Source: Drechslerella dactyloides (lineage: Eukaryota > Ascomycota > Orbiliomycetes > Orbiliales > Orbiliaceae). Taken from it: 64,000 nucleotides of DNA. Under the pieces are notes generated by a model. That model was not told the DNA's origin. It saw nothing but the letters and a program-made list of their open reading frames with translations, and did not search any database. Shown here one piece after another: positions 11,101-24,656 of the stretch. The translations under genes were made by a program, and so were the position numbers. Position 1 is the stretch's first letter. The number at the start of each line of letters is the position of its first letter. The stretch is taken from contig JAGTWJ010000019.1 of NCBI GenBank assembly GCA_020064725.1, forward strand, positions 4,712,001 through 4,776,000. Direction: 5' to 3'.

Positions 11101-11569
11101 GGATGTAGGCCCGGCGAAACCTCTCCGCGCTGAGCTTGGTGGCGTCGGAGACCGTCCTTCGGTTGTAGGAGAATCCAGAGAGGGTGCGGCTGGTGAGATA
11201 GGTCGTCCCAGTCGCGTCTGGCTCCTCGGCACGCCGGGGGATCGCGCTGGCGCGAGCTTGAGCTTGGGTGTGGCAAGCCCTTGCCGCCTGGCGACCAGCC
11301 TTCCTCTGATCTCCGTCTCTGAAGGCCGATTTCAGGATTTTGGCCATAACCGGCGAATGCACGCCCTTTTGGATATTTGTGCGGGCCTTGGCGAGGGAAC
11401 TGGCGTTGGATGTTGCCGTCTCCTCGAGCCTTTGCTCGCCGGTGTCTGTCTGCTCCGATGGAGCTGCTGCATCCGACTGCTCCGGTGGAGCTGTCGAAGG
11501 ATGCACGGGGAGGAGGGGAGGCGGCAGAAGAAGTTCCGGGATGTCCACATCCTCAGGTCCTGCCTCCTT
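8148..11569. other. Intergenic, about 3.4 kb, no gene supported
   Basis: Contains the GCN5 3' flank and the ELL 3' flank. There are homopolymer runs such as A(17) near 10380 and A-rich stretches near 10890. No conserved coding segment, tRNA or transposon was recognised; ORFs here are short and in low-complexity sequence. Confidence 0.5.
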
Positions 11570-14226
11570 CTAGGAGGCGAGGACGGAGTTGTGGATCATC
11601 AACTTCATCTCCGCCAGACGGTTGTGCAGGTCGATGACCTGCTTTACTCGGTCCTCCGGAGGGTTTGGGTCCTGTCGGACCTTCTCGTAGCGGGTCCGGT
11701 AGTCGTCGTGGAGCCTCTTGTATTTGGCCAAGAGGGCAATGTTCTCCTCCGCGTACCTGTACCTCGACCTCCCTCCGCGCGACGAAGTGTCGCTAGAGGA
11801 CACCGATACGTTGCTGGTGGTCGATGTGGTCGAGGACGCGTACGTCACTCGAGGCAGGTCACGCCGTTGTTGGCGGACCTCCTCGAACTCTTTCTTCGTC
11901 ACCCCGTTTGCAACCGTTTTGACGGGCGCCTTCCGGGCCTTGGTGACGTCGGCTGTTGCCGACGTCTTGGGGGCCTTTCGGGCGACGGTTGGGCGCTCTT
12001 CCGGAGCCTCCTTTCTCTTCCTCCCTCCGTCGCTGTCGGAGGCTGACGAGAGCACCCTCTTGCGAGGACGCCCTGCGACTGCCGGGCCTTCGTCGGCCTT
12101 CCGCTTCGGCTGAGGGCTGGTCGAGCCCCGCTCTGGAATGTAGCGGGGTCTCGACGCAGCCTTCTCAGCGGACGACTTTGGCGTTGCCACGGGGACGGAA
12201 GTGTATGAGGTGTGGAGGTCCATCATCGGAGTGCTCACATCATCAGGGGTGGCGATCGACGACAGTGGGGAGGAGGATGCGGTCGAGGACTGTCGGACCT
12301 CTGAGGCCGTCATGGGCGGAGACGAACCCAGCGGGGACGGTTTGGCAGGCGACGCGCTCTGGCTCGTGTTGCGTCGATGCCCGTTGGTGGTGGGGGGAGA
12401 GGCGGCTGTTGCGGAGACCGACGGGGGACGCTTCGATGAAACTCCCTGCGAGCGGGCTTCGGTCTGTGCGCTTGCTTTCATCGACTTTTTGTAAAGCGGT
12501 TGGGCGGAGGACGAAGAGGACGTAGAAGCAGAGCCGGATGGCGCCTTTCGGGCGGGAACATCGATATCCATTCTGTCGCTGTCGGAATCCGAGTCTTCGA
12601 TCGTCTCAGCTGACTTGTATTCTATTCGCTTTTTTGTCGTCTTGGGCTTAGCTGGCGCGGCAGACGGAAGGGCTGGCGATTTCGATGCAAGGGTTGGTGT
12701 TTGCTTTGATGCTGGTGGATTTGTGGAAGGTGTAGAGGTTGATGTCGAATTCGAAGAGGCGGCGGCGGATTTTTTCTCTCTCGAGGTGGTTTTTGTAGTG
12801 GGCGCCTTTGGTTTAGCTGTCTTTTTGTTTCCTAAAATCTTCTTCAAGGCCACGCTCTCAGCATTCCCGCGAGCTTTTGCGACTGTTGTGGCAACTGGCT
12901 GCGATACTGAGCGAGTCATAGGCTCGGCAGCCAGCGCTGGTGAACTCGCCGCCGACTCGTTCTTGCTTATCTTGATAGTTGGCGGCAAAGCTGGCGATGC
13001 AGCAGCAGCAGGCAACTTCTTCTTCGGCGCCTCAGCTTCTGGCTTTCGCCGTGGCTGTCGGGGCGGTCGTGGCTTCCCTCTATCCTCCGGCTTCCTCAGC
13101 ATCTCCCATTGCGGGGCTTCCTCCGGTAGTTTCAGCCTATCAAAAGCATCTTCCGCGTTCTCGATGGCTTGTTCACGCATCTCCCGCTTGGGATACTTGA
13201 ACTTCCAGACGTCCAGCTCCTTGTACATCTCATCGAATAGCTTCCATCGGCCGGATACGTCGCGGTTAGCAACCTGTATTACCAAACTCGAGCATCTGTC
13301 GAGATCGGTGTGAGTCTTCATGGCCAGAGCCTGCTCCCGTTCCGGCCCTAGAGCAAGCAGGTGTATCAGAGGTAGGAATAGAGCGTCATTTCGGAATGAC
13401 TTTGGCTTCGATGGAGCTGATGTGACATCCTTTCCTGCCGGTGACGTTGCTGCTGTCAAAGCCGGCGATGTGGGCATCGAACTGGAAAATTTCGTCCTCT
13501 TGTTGACCTTTGTCTTCATGGACGGAGTGGTCAAGATACCGGCCTTCTTGGCGGCAATCAGTCCTCGTCGACCGGAAAGTTCGGGCCCGAGTTTAGATGG
13601 ATTTGAGACAAGTTGGACACTAAAGATATTAGCAACTATTCCGGATCGGGTTCCTCGCTGTAGGCGTCTTGAAGATACCTCTTCTTATCCTTCTGCTTCT
13701 GCAGCGCTTCCATCTGTTGCTTGAGCGCCAACAGATCCGCATCTACGCTCTTCTTCTCCACTACTTCCAGCAATTCCAGCTTATCTTTCAGAAGACCCAG
13801 CGGAACCACGGTATCGCTGTCATCTTCCGATTGCCGATATAACTCATTGTGGAACAATTCCGTTGTGTGCATGTATTCGAACTGGTTGCTTCCTACTTGC
13901 AGAGTCTGATGCTCGCGAAAAGATCCCAAGAAAATAATACGTTAGTAAAATGTTCTCCGCTGTCCTCTATTCCTCATAACTGCGCAGAACACGCAATTGG
14001 TTCGGAAACGTGAGAAACACACCATTCGTCCGGATCCTTTTCCTGTGTTGAGCTGTATCGAAGTCTGCTTTCCGCTCGACAGTTCTTCCAGAAATCGCTC
14101 GGTAAGATTGATCTTCATGGCGAACGACGCCGGGTATGCAGCTCGGGCATTAGGCTTTTCGTCGGGTACCTGCAACGACGGCCCGGGTACCGTCAGGCCC
14201 TCGTCGGGTATGTTTAGATTCGGCAT
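11570..14226 (-). CDS. RNA polymerase II elongation factor ELL-like
   Basis: Three exons on the minus strand, 14226-14023, 13905-13679 and 13619-11570, encode 826 residues; the introns are 117 and 59 bp. The N-terminal region (about 1-270) has the ELL layout, with LQVGSNQFEYMHTTELFHNE and then a winged-helix-like block (FLPLIHLLALGPEREQAL, WKLFDEMYKELDVWKFKYP). A long Ser/Pro/Lys-rich disordered middle follows. The C-terminus (about 755-826) is a helical occludin/ELL-type domain (YRYAEENIALLAKYKRLHDD, DRVKQVIDLHNRLAEMKLMI). By family knowledge ELL suppresses RNA polymerase II pausing in the nucleus. The start ATG at 14226 follows the last in-frame TTG/ACG codons and is followed by MPNLNIP; an earlier start is not excluded. 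The exon 1-2 junction (GRM|TLQVG) is the least certain. Large ORFs on the plus strand opposite are compositional shadows. Confidence 0.8.
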
Positions 14227-15302
14227 CGTCAATTCCGTCGAATGCGAGTCTCGGATACAAGAGGGGGGTGTAATCGGGAAAGGAGCCTGGGGGTTTTGAG
14301 TTGCACAAAAGCGGCCGCCCCAAGTCAGTTGTGATTCGGTCGAGTTGTTTTTCGTAACCGCGTCGAGTGATATTTGGGAAGTGTTTTTGTGATTTCGAGA
14401 GATTGCGGCTTTCGCAACCTCAGTCGGCGAAAGATGTCTTGTTCCCTCCTGAGGTCCCTCTGTAGGTTAGCACCCGCAGCGGACCTCTCGCACCACGATC
14501 CTAGACGGTGGGCTGCGCCAGCGTTCGGAATTGTCGAATGGGCCCACTCGTGTATAGTTGGATTTCTCAGGAACGAGAAGGTTGAGGCGGGGAGGAGATG
14601 CACGGTTCGGATGTCGCCCGTGATGAATGGGTCGGGTTATGCGAGGAGCCGATAGTGATCCCTATGCGTCCGTGAGGATATGAATCGAGGGAGCGGTCGT
14701 AGCAGCCAGTCGACGGGCAATGCGGAGTTCGTTACGGAGACAGGAACGGGAATGAAACCCTCGTGTCTAAGCTTGTTGGTTGGTGTCAGGTCAAGGCTTC
14801 CAGGGAGTCGAGCAGACTAGACCGGACGGCGGACGGATGACAAACGGGCAAGAGCAAGGAAGGACAGGACGCCGGCGAGAGCAAAACAAAGGGTCGGAAC
14901 AGCGAAGAACAAGAAGCAGAGTCGGATGCCCGTCAGGTGGGGAGGCTCGAAGGACAGTTGGATATCGACAAACAAGTTGGGATGGACGAGGCGAACGATG
15001 ATGGGTTTGGAGGCGGGTGAGGAAGAAAGGATGGGAGGATGGATGGATGGATGGACGGATGTCGTAGTTAGTGGTTGGGTTGGAGGAGAGTTTCGGGTGG
15101 GTGGACGGATCCTCAACAGGCAAGATCCACGGCCACTATTACCAACACCATCAGACTGACCTCGTCCGCGACCTCACACCTCGATTCCGACCTTCAATTC
15201 GACTCGGACTGACGACCTCGAGCATGCAGGCACGTACGTGGACGTCTGCGATCACCACTTGCCAGTCGCAATGCGAGGGCCAATACGACGACGGCCGTAT
15301 TG

Positions 15303-15306
<4 letters not shown>

Positions 15307-15337
<31 letters not shown>
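15307..15337 (+). repeat. CA dinucleotide microsatellite, about 15 units
   Basis: Uninterrupted CACACA run in the gene-poor interval, preceded by GATAA and followed by GATG. Nothing coding overlaps it convincingly. Confidence 0.95.
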
Positions 15338-15339
<2 letters not shown>

Positions 15340-18300
15340 TGTAATCCTGCGTCCGCCGCCGGTGGGAAGACCGACGCCAGCGTGATGGTCTGATCTGGCT
15401 GTCTGTCAAAGAAGGCCCGGCGAGCAGCAGCAGCAGCAATAGCGAGCGAGCGAGCGAGAGTGATTGATTGATTGCTTGCTTGCTGATGCAGCACTGCAGC
15501 GGGAAAAAGAAACGGACGGGCAGAAACAGGTGAGAGACAAGAGACAACAGGGCAATGCATACATGTAACAGGCCCAGGCAGCGGAAGGAGAGGCTAGACT
15601 AACTCGCTGCTCGGCCCAGTCACTTCTCTCCCACACTCCTCCCCAGGCGGACAGCCGACGAGGAAAGACGAGACTGCTTGTGGTCAGCCAGCCAGCCAAG
15701 CGGAACAGGCGAATCTGTTTTCCCAATCTTCTCGCACCCTCCGACGCCATCGAGGGAGCAGCACTAAAAACTGCTAATGGGCCCAGAAGTAATCCGGTGC
15801 TAATCTACCGCTGCTGGCTGGCTACACAAACATGATCTGGGAGGGTTCCGTAACGGTGCTAGTCCCGAGCACCTTTTTTCGGTGTGGATGCTGCACTCCC
15901 TTTTCGAGAAACTTGTTCTCCAGTCTTCTGGGCTGACCAGGGACCAGGTCTGACCTCGCCCATCGATGGTACATGCTGCCTCGACATCGGAGCATCATCC
16001 GATGCCCGTGGGCAGGGTGTGGTGGGAGGCAGAAGAGGCACACCACAGCGACACATGCATGGCGGTTCCCAGCTCTCGGCTAAGGCAAAGAAATGCGACG
16101 AATTGGAGGGCAAAACGCGAACGCCAGCCAGACAGGCCCGCGAGAAGGAGCGGAAAAAGTAAAAAAAGGACTGCGTGAGGGCCTTTTCCCGCTCCGCTCG
16201 GCGCGACCAGGTGACGCCGGGCTCCTTTCACCAGCGACTCACAGTCCAGCACCTGGTAGATGAAGCGCATCATGTCGCTGCCGTCCTAAGTCATATCGCA
16301 CACCTATTACATCCGCCGACACAATCCCACTCCCGCTGTGTGCAAGGACCAATGAATCCAGAAAGGAATGAGCAAAAGCAGGAACCGGTGTGTTACTCAC
16401 GCCTAGCTCGTTCCTTCTAGCAGCCTTGTTGAAATGTCAGGTCACACGTTTCCTTCCTGATGGAACAGCGGAATTAAACGAATGTCCACCAGACCCGTAA
16501 TGGAAAGTGGGATGGAAGGTGACAAACGCAGGCAAAAAGTGCCCTCGATATCCGCAGAGGCAAAATCGAAAAAAGTGCATGGCAGACGATAGGGAAGAGG
16601 CCTAGCCAGAGGAATGCTTTCGTCACATCCTCAAGATCTGCGATAATGGGGGATATCGGGCTGCCGACGAAATGCTCCTCCGTCCTTCGGCGTTTTTCGC
16701 CATTGTGAACAACTATGCTGCATAGACAACCTTCCAGACGGCCGATCGATCAGCTCGGCTCTGCCTTTTGTCAGCAAGCAAGCATTCATTCATCTAGCTG
16801 GATTCCTGAGACCCTGGAAAGGGCGGGCTAGAGCTACGGCATCCCGATGAGCTGGGTTCTGCTGAACTCGCGCTAGCGTCAGCATTGTTGGGTGGATATG
16901 GATTCCTGCTTTGTCTTCCGCTTCCGAAATGGCAGTCTGAGATCGAGTATATACCGCACATATGCACACCCGTACGGGGCGGCTTCGTCGAATTGATCGG
17001 GCTGAGATAGAGCACCGGCACATTCTTACGCACGAGCGTGAAAGGGCCCGATAAAAACTTTCCGACTGATTGATTTCATTTCTATCTGACTCCCGAAGAG
17101 AGCACGAAATCGATCGTCGAGAGCCTCACACATTGGTATATCGGAAACTCTCGCCGCCCTGAACTTGCGAACTATAGGGGATTCGCTCGAGTGTGGAGGT
17201 TAATTGCCCGTGCTATGTGAAACGAGCGTCACAACCAAACAGCTGCGCACTCCACTGTTGCTGCTGGCTAAAGTGCATTTCCCATTACCAATGAGAATTG
17301 TCACGGGCTTCGCAGCCCACTGGCCCGGCCACTCGACGGCCTAATCCTGCCAATCGCACCCCAGCCGTGAGGTCATGCATCGAAGAATCCATAGGGCGGC
17401 TGTCTGGTGTGAGATCGGCCCTGAGGTTCCACAGGGACCACCCCGAAGCCTCCCATTCGCACTCCCGTGCATCTGCTGGAGGACCGCAGTCGTGCTCGCG
17501 CCCCGCACTCCGCCCACCACCCTCCGCACTCAGGCATGACTCTCTCTGCTAGGGTTTTGAGTTTTTTCTCGAGGGCGCCTTTGAAAACGGAATTTTCCCC
17601 CCAAAATAAATGCACAGCATGCTCCGCTAGTGTGGCGGCTGCGGCTTTGCTCGGCCCAAACGGTGCACTGGTGCCAGCGTTCCTCCTCCTCCGCCGCTCC
17701 GCATCCGCCGACTCCAGAGTGCAACCTTGTGACGAGAATTCCTGTCCACAGGCAGTCCATGTGTCCATGCCGAACACGTCGACGGTGATTCCTTGCTCGA
17801 GAATGAACGATCGCGATCGCAGGCTGGACGTTTGCCTGGCGGGAGTGTGTTGAGCTGAGGTCCCGCCCGCCGCAGCGGTGCACTCGGCCGAAACGGGCAA
17901 GTTTGCCGGCGGCGCCTTCTTTGCTCGTCCGCTGTTTCTTTCTTTCGCCTCACCATGGCTGGCCGCGCTGCCAGGCTATGTCTGCGTACTGATGCACAGG
18001 ACACTCCATACTTCCGACCATTTTAGGCGGGAACTACTGCGGAGTCCCGTGTGGTTTACATTTGTCTCCTTGCTCGACGCAGTCTAGCTTGCTTGGCCGC
18101 GCCCCGGCCGGCTAACGGCAGAATCCTACCGGCCAGGCTGGATACGGAACCGTCAGACATCGATCCAGAATTTTTCGTCACTTCCGGGATCCCGAGACCA
18201 CCGCCAGGCCATCAAAAAGCCGCTCGATCGACGGGATCTAGTTGAGGGGCTAAGATAAACGTTACAATCGATTGAGAAGTGTCTAGCAAGGGATCCGACT

Positions 18301-21300
18301 CTAGTTTCCAACGAATCACTAAATCCATGACCATACAATGGGCAGCTTTGGCCTCGTATCAATTCTAACTAGCCGAAGTGGTGATTTCTCGATAAGCTGG
18401 CTGCTCATGAACCCGTGCACGCTAGTTGTATTGGTGGGGATGCTAAGAAGGAAAAGAAACTCCCTAAGCTCCATGCAAACCCGCAGGCGGGCCAGGGTGA
18501 TTTTCAAAGGCCTCGACCAGCTGTCAATCCGGCCTTCGTATTCGGAACTACGCACGCATGCAACGGGGAGTATTCTGTCTGGATAGAAGTAGGCAAGCAC
18601 AAATGTATCCCGTAGGTGAGGGCGTGAGTAAGGAAAATATGCACAAGCTAACTGGAAGCAAAATAACGCGGGTGGTGCAGGAGGAAAAGCCACGATGGAC
18701 TGATATTCGATTGGCTTGCGCATGTGGAGTGATCAGTGGAGAGCACATTGGCCAATGCATACACACTTCTGCAATTGTAGAGATAGTGGTTTCTTTCTTT
18801 CTTTCTTGTCGTTGTCCTAGGCACGTTACGTTTCATGCGGACAGGACATCAGAAACGCCTTGGTCTGGAGATTTAGTTCGGGCTTCATATCATAAAAGGA
18901 ACCCGAGGCATTCATCCACTCACCAACACTGCCAATTTCGCAACCCTGGATTCCATCGAGCCAACAATGATCGAATCTCCGCCACGTAGCGGACGGCCAA
19001 AGCATCATGCATTTCTTTCACATCAGAAGCCGCGAGAGAGGATCTCAAGAGCGAGATTCTTTCATTTGCAAAACGACTAGTTCTTTAGCGAGTTAACAAT
19101 TATAACCAGCATCATCCTTTACTGATCACTGAGAATAATATCATCCTTTATTACAAAACAAGCCGCCCTCGAAGCGAAGCATGGGGGGCATCCCTCCCCT
19201 CCACCCTCCAGCCGGGATACATGGCGTCTCAATTAAAACGTGTTTTATGCAGGTCAGACTTACGACCTTTTCCCTCGCCACTTGAAGCGGCCTATCGCAT
19301 AACGCGGGAGAAAAAAGACAATTGTTCGCCCAGACCTCAAACGACTGGGCGGGTGCCAATGAAGAATTTTCTTTCACCTCGTTCGAAAAAGCGGAGTTAT
19401 TTTGGTCTCGTAGCGCGGTGATCTTGAACAAACCGCTCTGGAGGAGCCAGCAAGTATAACATAACATGACCAAAGAGGCTATTCCAGGTGTACACCGCTC
19501 TTTTCGCAAGAATAGTGTACAGCCACGTACGTTATGCATACATGGACGGCGAGGGCTAATGCACTGCTGTCTTCGACTCGGCAAGGCAACAGTTCAGCAC
19601 AATCAAGTGTATGCAATATCAATAACATGAACGTGTGTGCATATCTGTACGTGGACGGTATCAGCTAGCCGTGTGTGTAAATTTTACGTTGTGCAATGAA
19701 ATTTCGTAACGTCAATGAGCATTTTGGCGTAAAGGCTCTGCAGACCAAGGCCAGGCCGGATCCGAACCCACTTTCGATTCTGATAATATCCTCCATACCA
19801 CCCGAATAATTGGATGCCCCGCCGACTATCGAATATGACAATGTAATCCGCAAACGCACATTACTTAGCATATCATCAACAATCTAAATTCCACAAGTCA
19901 CAAAAGTTAAAGGAGCAAGCTGAATGACTTATCAAATACTACGGTCGGCCCTCGGCCCCAAAACTGTCGTTGCGTGCCAATTTTGGTCGAAATTCGCCTC
20001 CCGGGCATTTTGCGGCATGCAAGATCCCTGCTCTAGCCCTCTAAACGATTCGATGCGCCGCCACACCCAATAACAGGCCGACCCGCTGGGAGAAAACACA
20101 CTGGATACAAGGCAATGTTGTACTGGCTGGTATTCCCCAATCATGAGATTACTAAGACTTACGAAGGAGCGCCGCCGCACGCATCGACTTACTCTGAGTA
20201 ATCGCCGCTTCATCTAGATGCATCTGGCTTCACGGTATAACCTGAAATGGAAGCCCGGACTGGTTCCGTGGAGACACTCTTGGTTTCTCAAGGACGCATG
20301 TTTCGGCTCCGCCCGCCCGCCGTGATAGACTGACTTGACGCCGGGTTCGAGTCTTCCACTACTACCAAGTCCAGTCCGTGTAGTATCTACGAGGCCTAGG
20401 GCATTTGGTAAAGACTTAGTTGGCCGTGTCGACAACACAGCTGCTTTGACCGTTGTGTAACCGCCGCTTTGCCTCACTTCTGATGCGTACGTATGCTCGC
20501 GAGCTCTCGACGGAATTTTCCAGGTTGGCTCTGACTCCCCTGTCGAACCTCAGGCTGTCTGACACACGCGCGTAGAAATAGAAACTATACGAGGAACAAC
20601 TGGAACTGCTTAGTTCAGTAATATGCATTAACTTTTGCCCCGGCTTATACGCATCAAATTTCGTCCACGGGTACTAATTCACGTAGCACGCTCTTAATTC
20701 TCCGTCCCCATTAGACATGTTAGAACTATACACATGCAGAGAACCTTTTTTCAGAGTATACTATAGCAGGAATAATGATTTGCATTGTGATCTTGATATC
20801 CTCCAACATATTACTGCGGATGTATCGCTTCAACCATGGGAGCCAGCAGCTCAACCAGCTCCGAGGCTGCAATGGCAAAAGCCCGGGTAAATCCACCCGA
20901 CCCTAGAGTGGACTGCAGCTGGCTTGCATCAACCTGCCCGTACGCGTAAGATATGTACCGTGAATATATTGCCACATTGCCTCGCTATCCAGGTACAGCA
21001 CCACTACACAGGTTTTCCAGCGCGACTTCCAGAGTCCCGCAGCTGAGCTTCCAGCTAGCTCAGGGTGGTGATAAAACAGACCAGGAGCACACACTCCGGC
21101 TAACAACACCGCCGTCGCTACCATGCTCGAAATTTATAATAGATCAGTGATATCATATCATTTCTGGACCTTACGAACCGATGAGCGGCGGGGTCGCTAA
21201 CGTGCCAGTGCAGGGGACTCCGGAAGATGCGTTCCTGTCCCGGATTTTAAACTGCGCAATTAACATGGTTATTGCTTAACGACGCGTGTGCATGTATTAT

Positions 21301-21768
21301 AAGTGACTGTTTGCTCCGCTGGTACTATGGTGTTTGATATATAGCTGCTTGCATGCATTGTATTATAGCTGAATTATGCGCAGGTGAATGGAAATCAGGC
21401 GGTAAAGACCATGAGAGCGATCAATCCATGGGTCGGTCTATTGTATTCTCTGTGCCTACCGTGGAAGCCGGCGCGGATGATCATCCAGTCCTGTGCTCGG
21501 ACAGTTGCCATATTGTTACTTACGCTAGTAACTTGGTATCTACCGGCTATGTAAATGGCTAGAATACAGGGAAGTTGACTGGAAGTTGTGACCCGGGCTC
21601 AGCTTACATACTATATATCGTCAAGTAATTCGTGTTCTAGACAATGGGTTTCACGCCGAATCTGGTAGATCCTGCGTTTATTGAATCTGATCTGTGCTAT
21701 CCATACTTGCAATTGTCAAGAGTAGATGATATTAGCATGCTAGATAGTCCAATGCATGCGTACATGGC

Positions 21769-21786
21769 TTCTGGTTTACGAGACAA
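21769..21786 (+). repeat. Mini-element core, copy 4 (possible 5-bp duplication)
   Basis: TTCTGGTTTACGAGACAA matches the family core except for its first two bases. CGTAC occurs on both sides (21759-21763 and 21787-21791), which would define a 23-bp insert, shorter than other copies. Two CATG words upstream (21754-21757 and 21762-21765) could form a small first hairpin. Confidence 0.55.
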
Positions 21787-24656
21787 CGTACCCGCGTATC
21801 GATGTTGTGATCCCATTGATTCTCTCTCGCAGATCTCATTTATTCCCTGCTTCGCAATTCAAATTTACAACTATTTAACATCTATGGAGATATATACCTA
21901 GAAGCGATGATTGATCGGTGGCGCATCGGATACCAGTTTCGTTTCCTTAGTGAAATTGCAATGGTATGTGCTGGATATCATTCTGCCATATAGCTTTTGC
22001 GACGATCAACATCGATACCCTTCTTTCAGGCCATCTCATGCCATTGTACAGCGTCTCCACTGCAGATCAATTCAATTGGTCAAGTATATAGCAATCTCAG
22101 AGATTTGGATCGGATCTTATAAATATCTAGATATCTCACTTCGTGGTCATCGTTACCCTTCGGCAAGGGATCGATCCATAGACGTTCCAACATCCTGCGC
22201 TTTGCAAATTTGGATTCAGCTTACCTTTCTAACACAGTTTATATATGTGTCTTTAGATAACAATATCGGGTCACAAATATGTAGACGTCAGATTTACATC
22301 CAATTACTTGTAGTGTGCATTGCAATATCTGAAGAATCTCAAGGCGATGATACAATATCATAATCTGCAGATTTGGCGATATTGGAGCCAATGTATACTG
22401 GCCACTCTCGAGCTCTCAGGCACTCGCCTCCGACAAAGTACATGAGGAAATAGGCTGTCAAAATTCTGAAATTACACGTAGACTAATCGTATATATCTCT
22501 GCAGACTAGAAACAGCAGCCTGTGGTACAAGGTCGTATAGTGGGGAAAGCCCAGTGCGAAGTTCGTTGCTAGCAATACAATAATCCATCGATACATCGTT
22601 CCCGAGGCTGCCTATCGGCTATGATCGTCCCGATCGATATATATCGTACGTCCCGGTAGACTTCAACCTAGCCCCGCGCGAATATTCGAATGCGTAGAGA
22701 TATCTATCCCTCTAATTGCTTACGTATTTATACTAGGGGATGCTGGCATACCAGGCACACAATCTGCCCAACGTCGCCTCATTCATCCGACTGACTAATA
22801 TAAGCTATAGGCCATCGCACCGATTGTCTTGAAGTCTGTACTTGATAGTAGTCCCTGGTTTAGTGCGGTGATTGTTGCGGGGGGACAAACGGGATTTGGT
22901 GAGTCGACCTCTCATGCCTGCATGTCGGCAAGCATTTAGGACTATAGTAGCCCTAGTGCAATGTGTATGACTCGAGTCTCGTATTTCACGTTGGGTACGC
23001 CTGGCCTGCTGATGTCTGTAGTAGGACAAGCGAAAGCCACAATTATATAATCGAGATAATTCATATATAGACTTGGCTATCATGAAATATTTCCCGAGAC
23101 TAACAATATCTGACGATACTTAGTAGTTCTGCTGCACTGCTCTTAGGGTCTAGGTTTTCGTGGATGCATATCGTCTTGCGCCATTGCGTGTAATATTTGC
23201 AATGGTTTCCAAGCTGGAAGTATATAACCAATATTCGAATTACGCGTGTACATGAGACCGCATATAATATGATGACAATATCATCCATGTGCTCTCGATT
23301 GCAAGTAAACACCAAATCCGATTGGCAACTGATGATATAAAATGTCTGCTGGGCTGCTCGCTATCTTTCACGAAAGCCTAAGCTATGTCCGAGATTTCAG
23401 TATCAATTTGACAATTTTGACCTAAAAGAACCTGCGATCACGCCATACCTACAAGGAAGCCAGCCAGCCAATGCAATGCACACGCGTGCATCTGCATCCT
23501 CAACTCCACATATGTACATGCACACTGCATTGACAACCGATTGAGTCTCGGCTGCACGTACGTAAGCCTTATCAATTCTGCACATCGGTTGCGCACGACC
23601 ATTATACAGGTGAAAATGAGTCTCAGACTGATCAACGGACGAGAAGACTTTGTTGAACTAATATTGCTAGGCGCCGGAATTCGACTAATGTAAACGTACG
23701 GCTTGAATTGCCTGCGTATTTCTGACAGATAGACGACAACGCGGCTAATGCAGAATACAACAACTATCTGTACACGTACTCGCAATATTAAGATTCATCT
23801 GCGCTGTACCTGTATGTATCCGCAGTGATCTCGTAGTATTTTACACAGTCTGATCTCTGCCTGCCTGGCGCGTGATCACACATATGGATACATAAAACGA
23901 TATCATCACATACTGGCACGAATTGCAGCGCATGCAATCATCGGCGTCCTATGTTTTAATTACTACTGCATCAATTGTGAATTTGTATAGCCCAGTCCAT
24001 TGATCAGATCGCTAGCTAGCACAGTACACAATGTCGAGAACACAGGAGGGACAGAAAAAAGTATCTATGTAAGAACGAGCGTCAAGGTATCTACGAAAGG
24101 AGTGTTGCAAGCGCCGACAAGCGCATCGCATCACGGTATCAAGGAAAGAGGGAAATGTCACAAAGCCTCAACGAGGAAACGTTTTTTTCAAAAGAAGAAT
24201 AACGATGCTGAAAGGAGACAGACAACTAGACACAAAATAAATAGAAAACTAGCAAGTGAAAATCATTCAGCAGTATATTAAAAGTGTCCTCCTTCTTTTC
24301 CCCACAAGTTCCAGCACAGACGACCCCGCGATTCGTAACCCACAAGTTGTAAAGGAAACAGCTACAAACCATGAAATGAGCATGGAGTAAAAGCAAACGA
24401 AGATGGAAAGGCCGTACACCGTGATCTCTCAACAAAGGGAATACAAATAGATACTGATATAATAGGGCGGAGGGCGGAGAGGTGGTTAAGGTAGGTGTAG
24501 GTCAGCATAGGCACACCGTCACGTCCTCGCAGGCATCTTCACGAAACGTGAGGCTTACGAAGGGAAGACGGCGCACACTGATACCTGACCAAACAGGAGA
24601 GAGGTAAATTGAAGGGTGATAAGAACAAAGAACGAAAAGGAGAAAGGGTACCACAA

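Larger units (their letters stand above)
14227..24656. other. About 10 kb without a supportable gene
   Basis: I read this interval in all frames and found no conserved domain. The left part (14.3-18 kb) is GC-rich and purine/pyrimidine skewed, with GGATGGATGG runs (15029-15060) and a CA microsatellite. The right part (19-24 kb) is richer in A+T with many TATAT/GATATC-like words and one mini-element core at 21.77 kb. The longest open frame (21911-22363, plus) has no recognisable motif. Degenerate transposon remains are possible but none was identified. Confidence 0.5.

Noticed and set aside
11027..12046. Long plus-strand ORF opposite ELL
   Set aside because: Mirror of the Ser/Pro-rich ELL coding strand; no start context, no domain, and ELL has clear homology on the other strand.
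20340..20358. tRNA B-box-like GGGTTCGAGTCTTCC
   Set aside because: The flanking bases do not form a T-arm stem and there is no matching A box or acceptor stem.
21911..22363. 150-codon plus-strand ORF in the gene-poor interval
   Set aside because: AT-rich composition, no motif, no splice or promoter context; probably chance.
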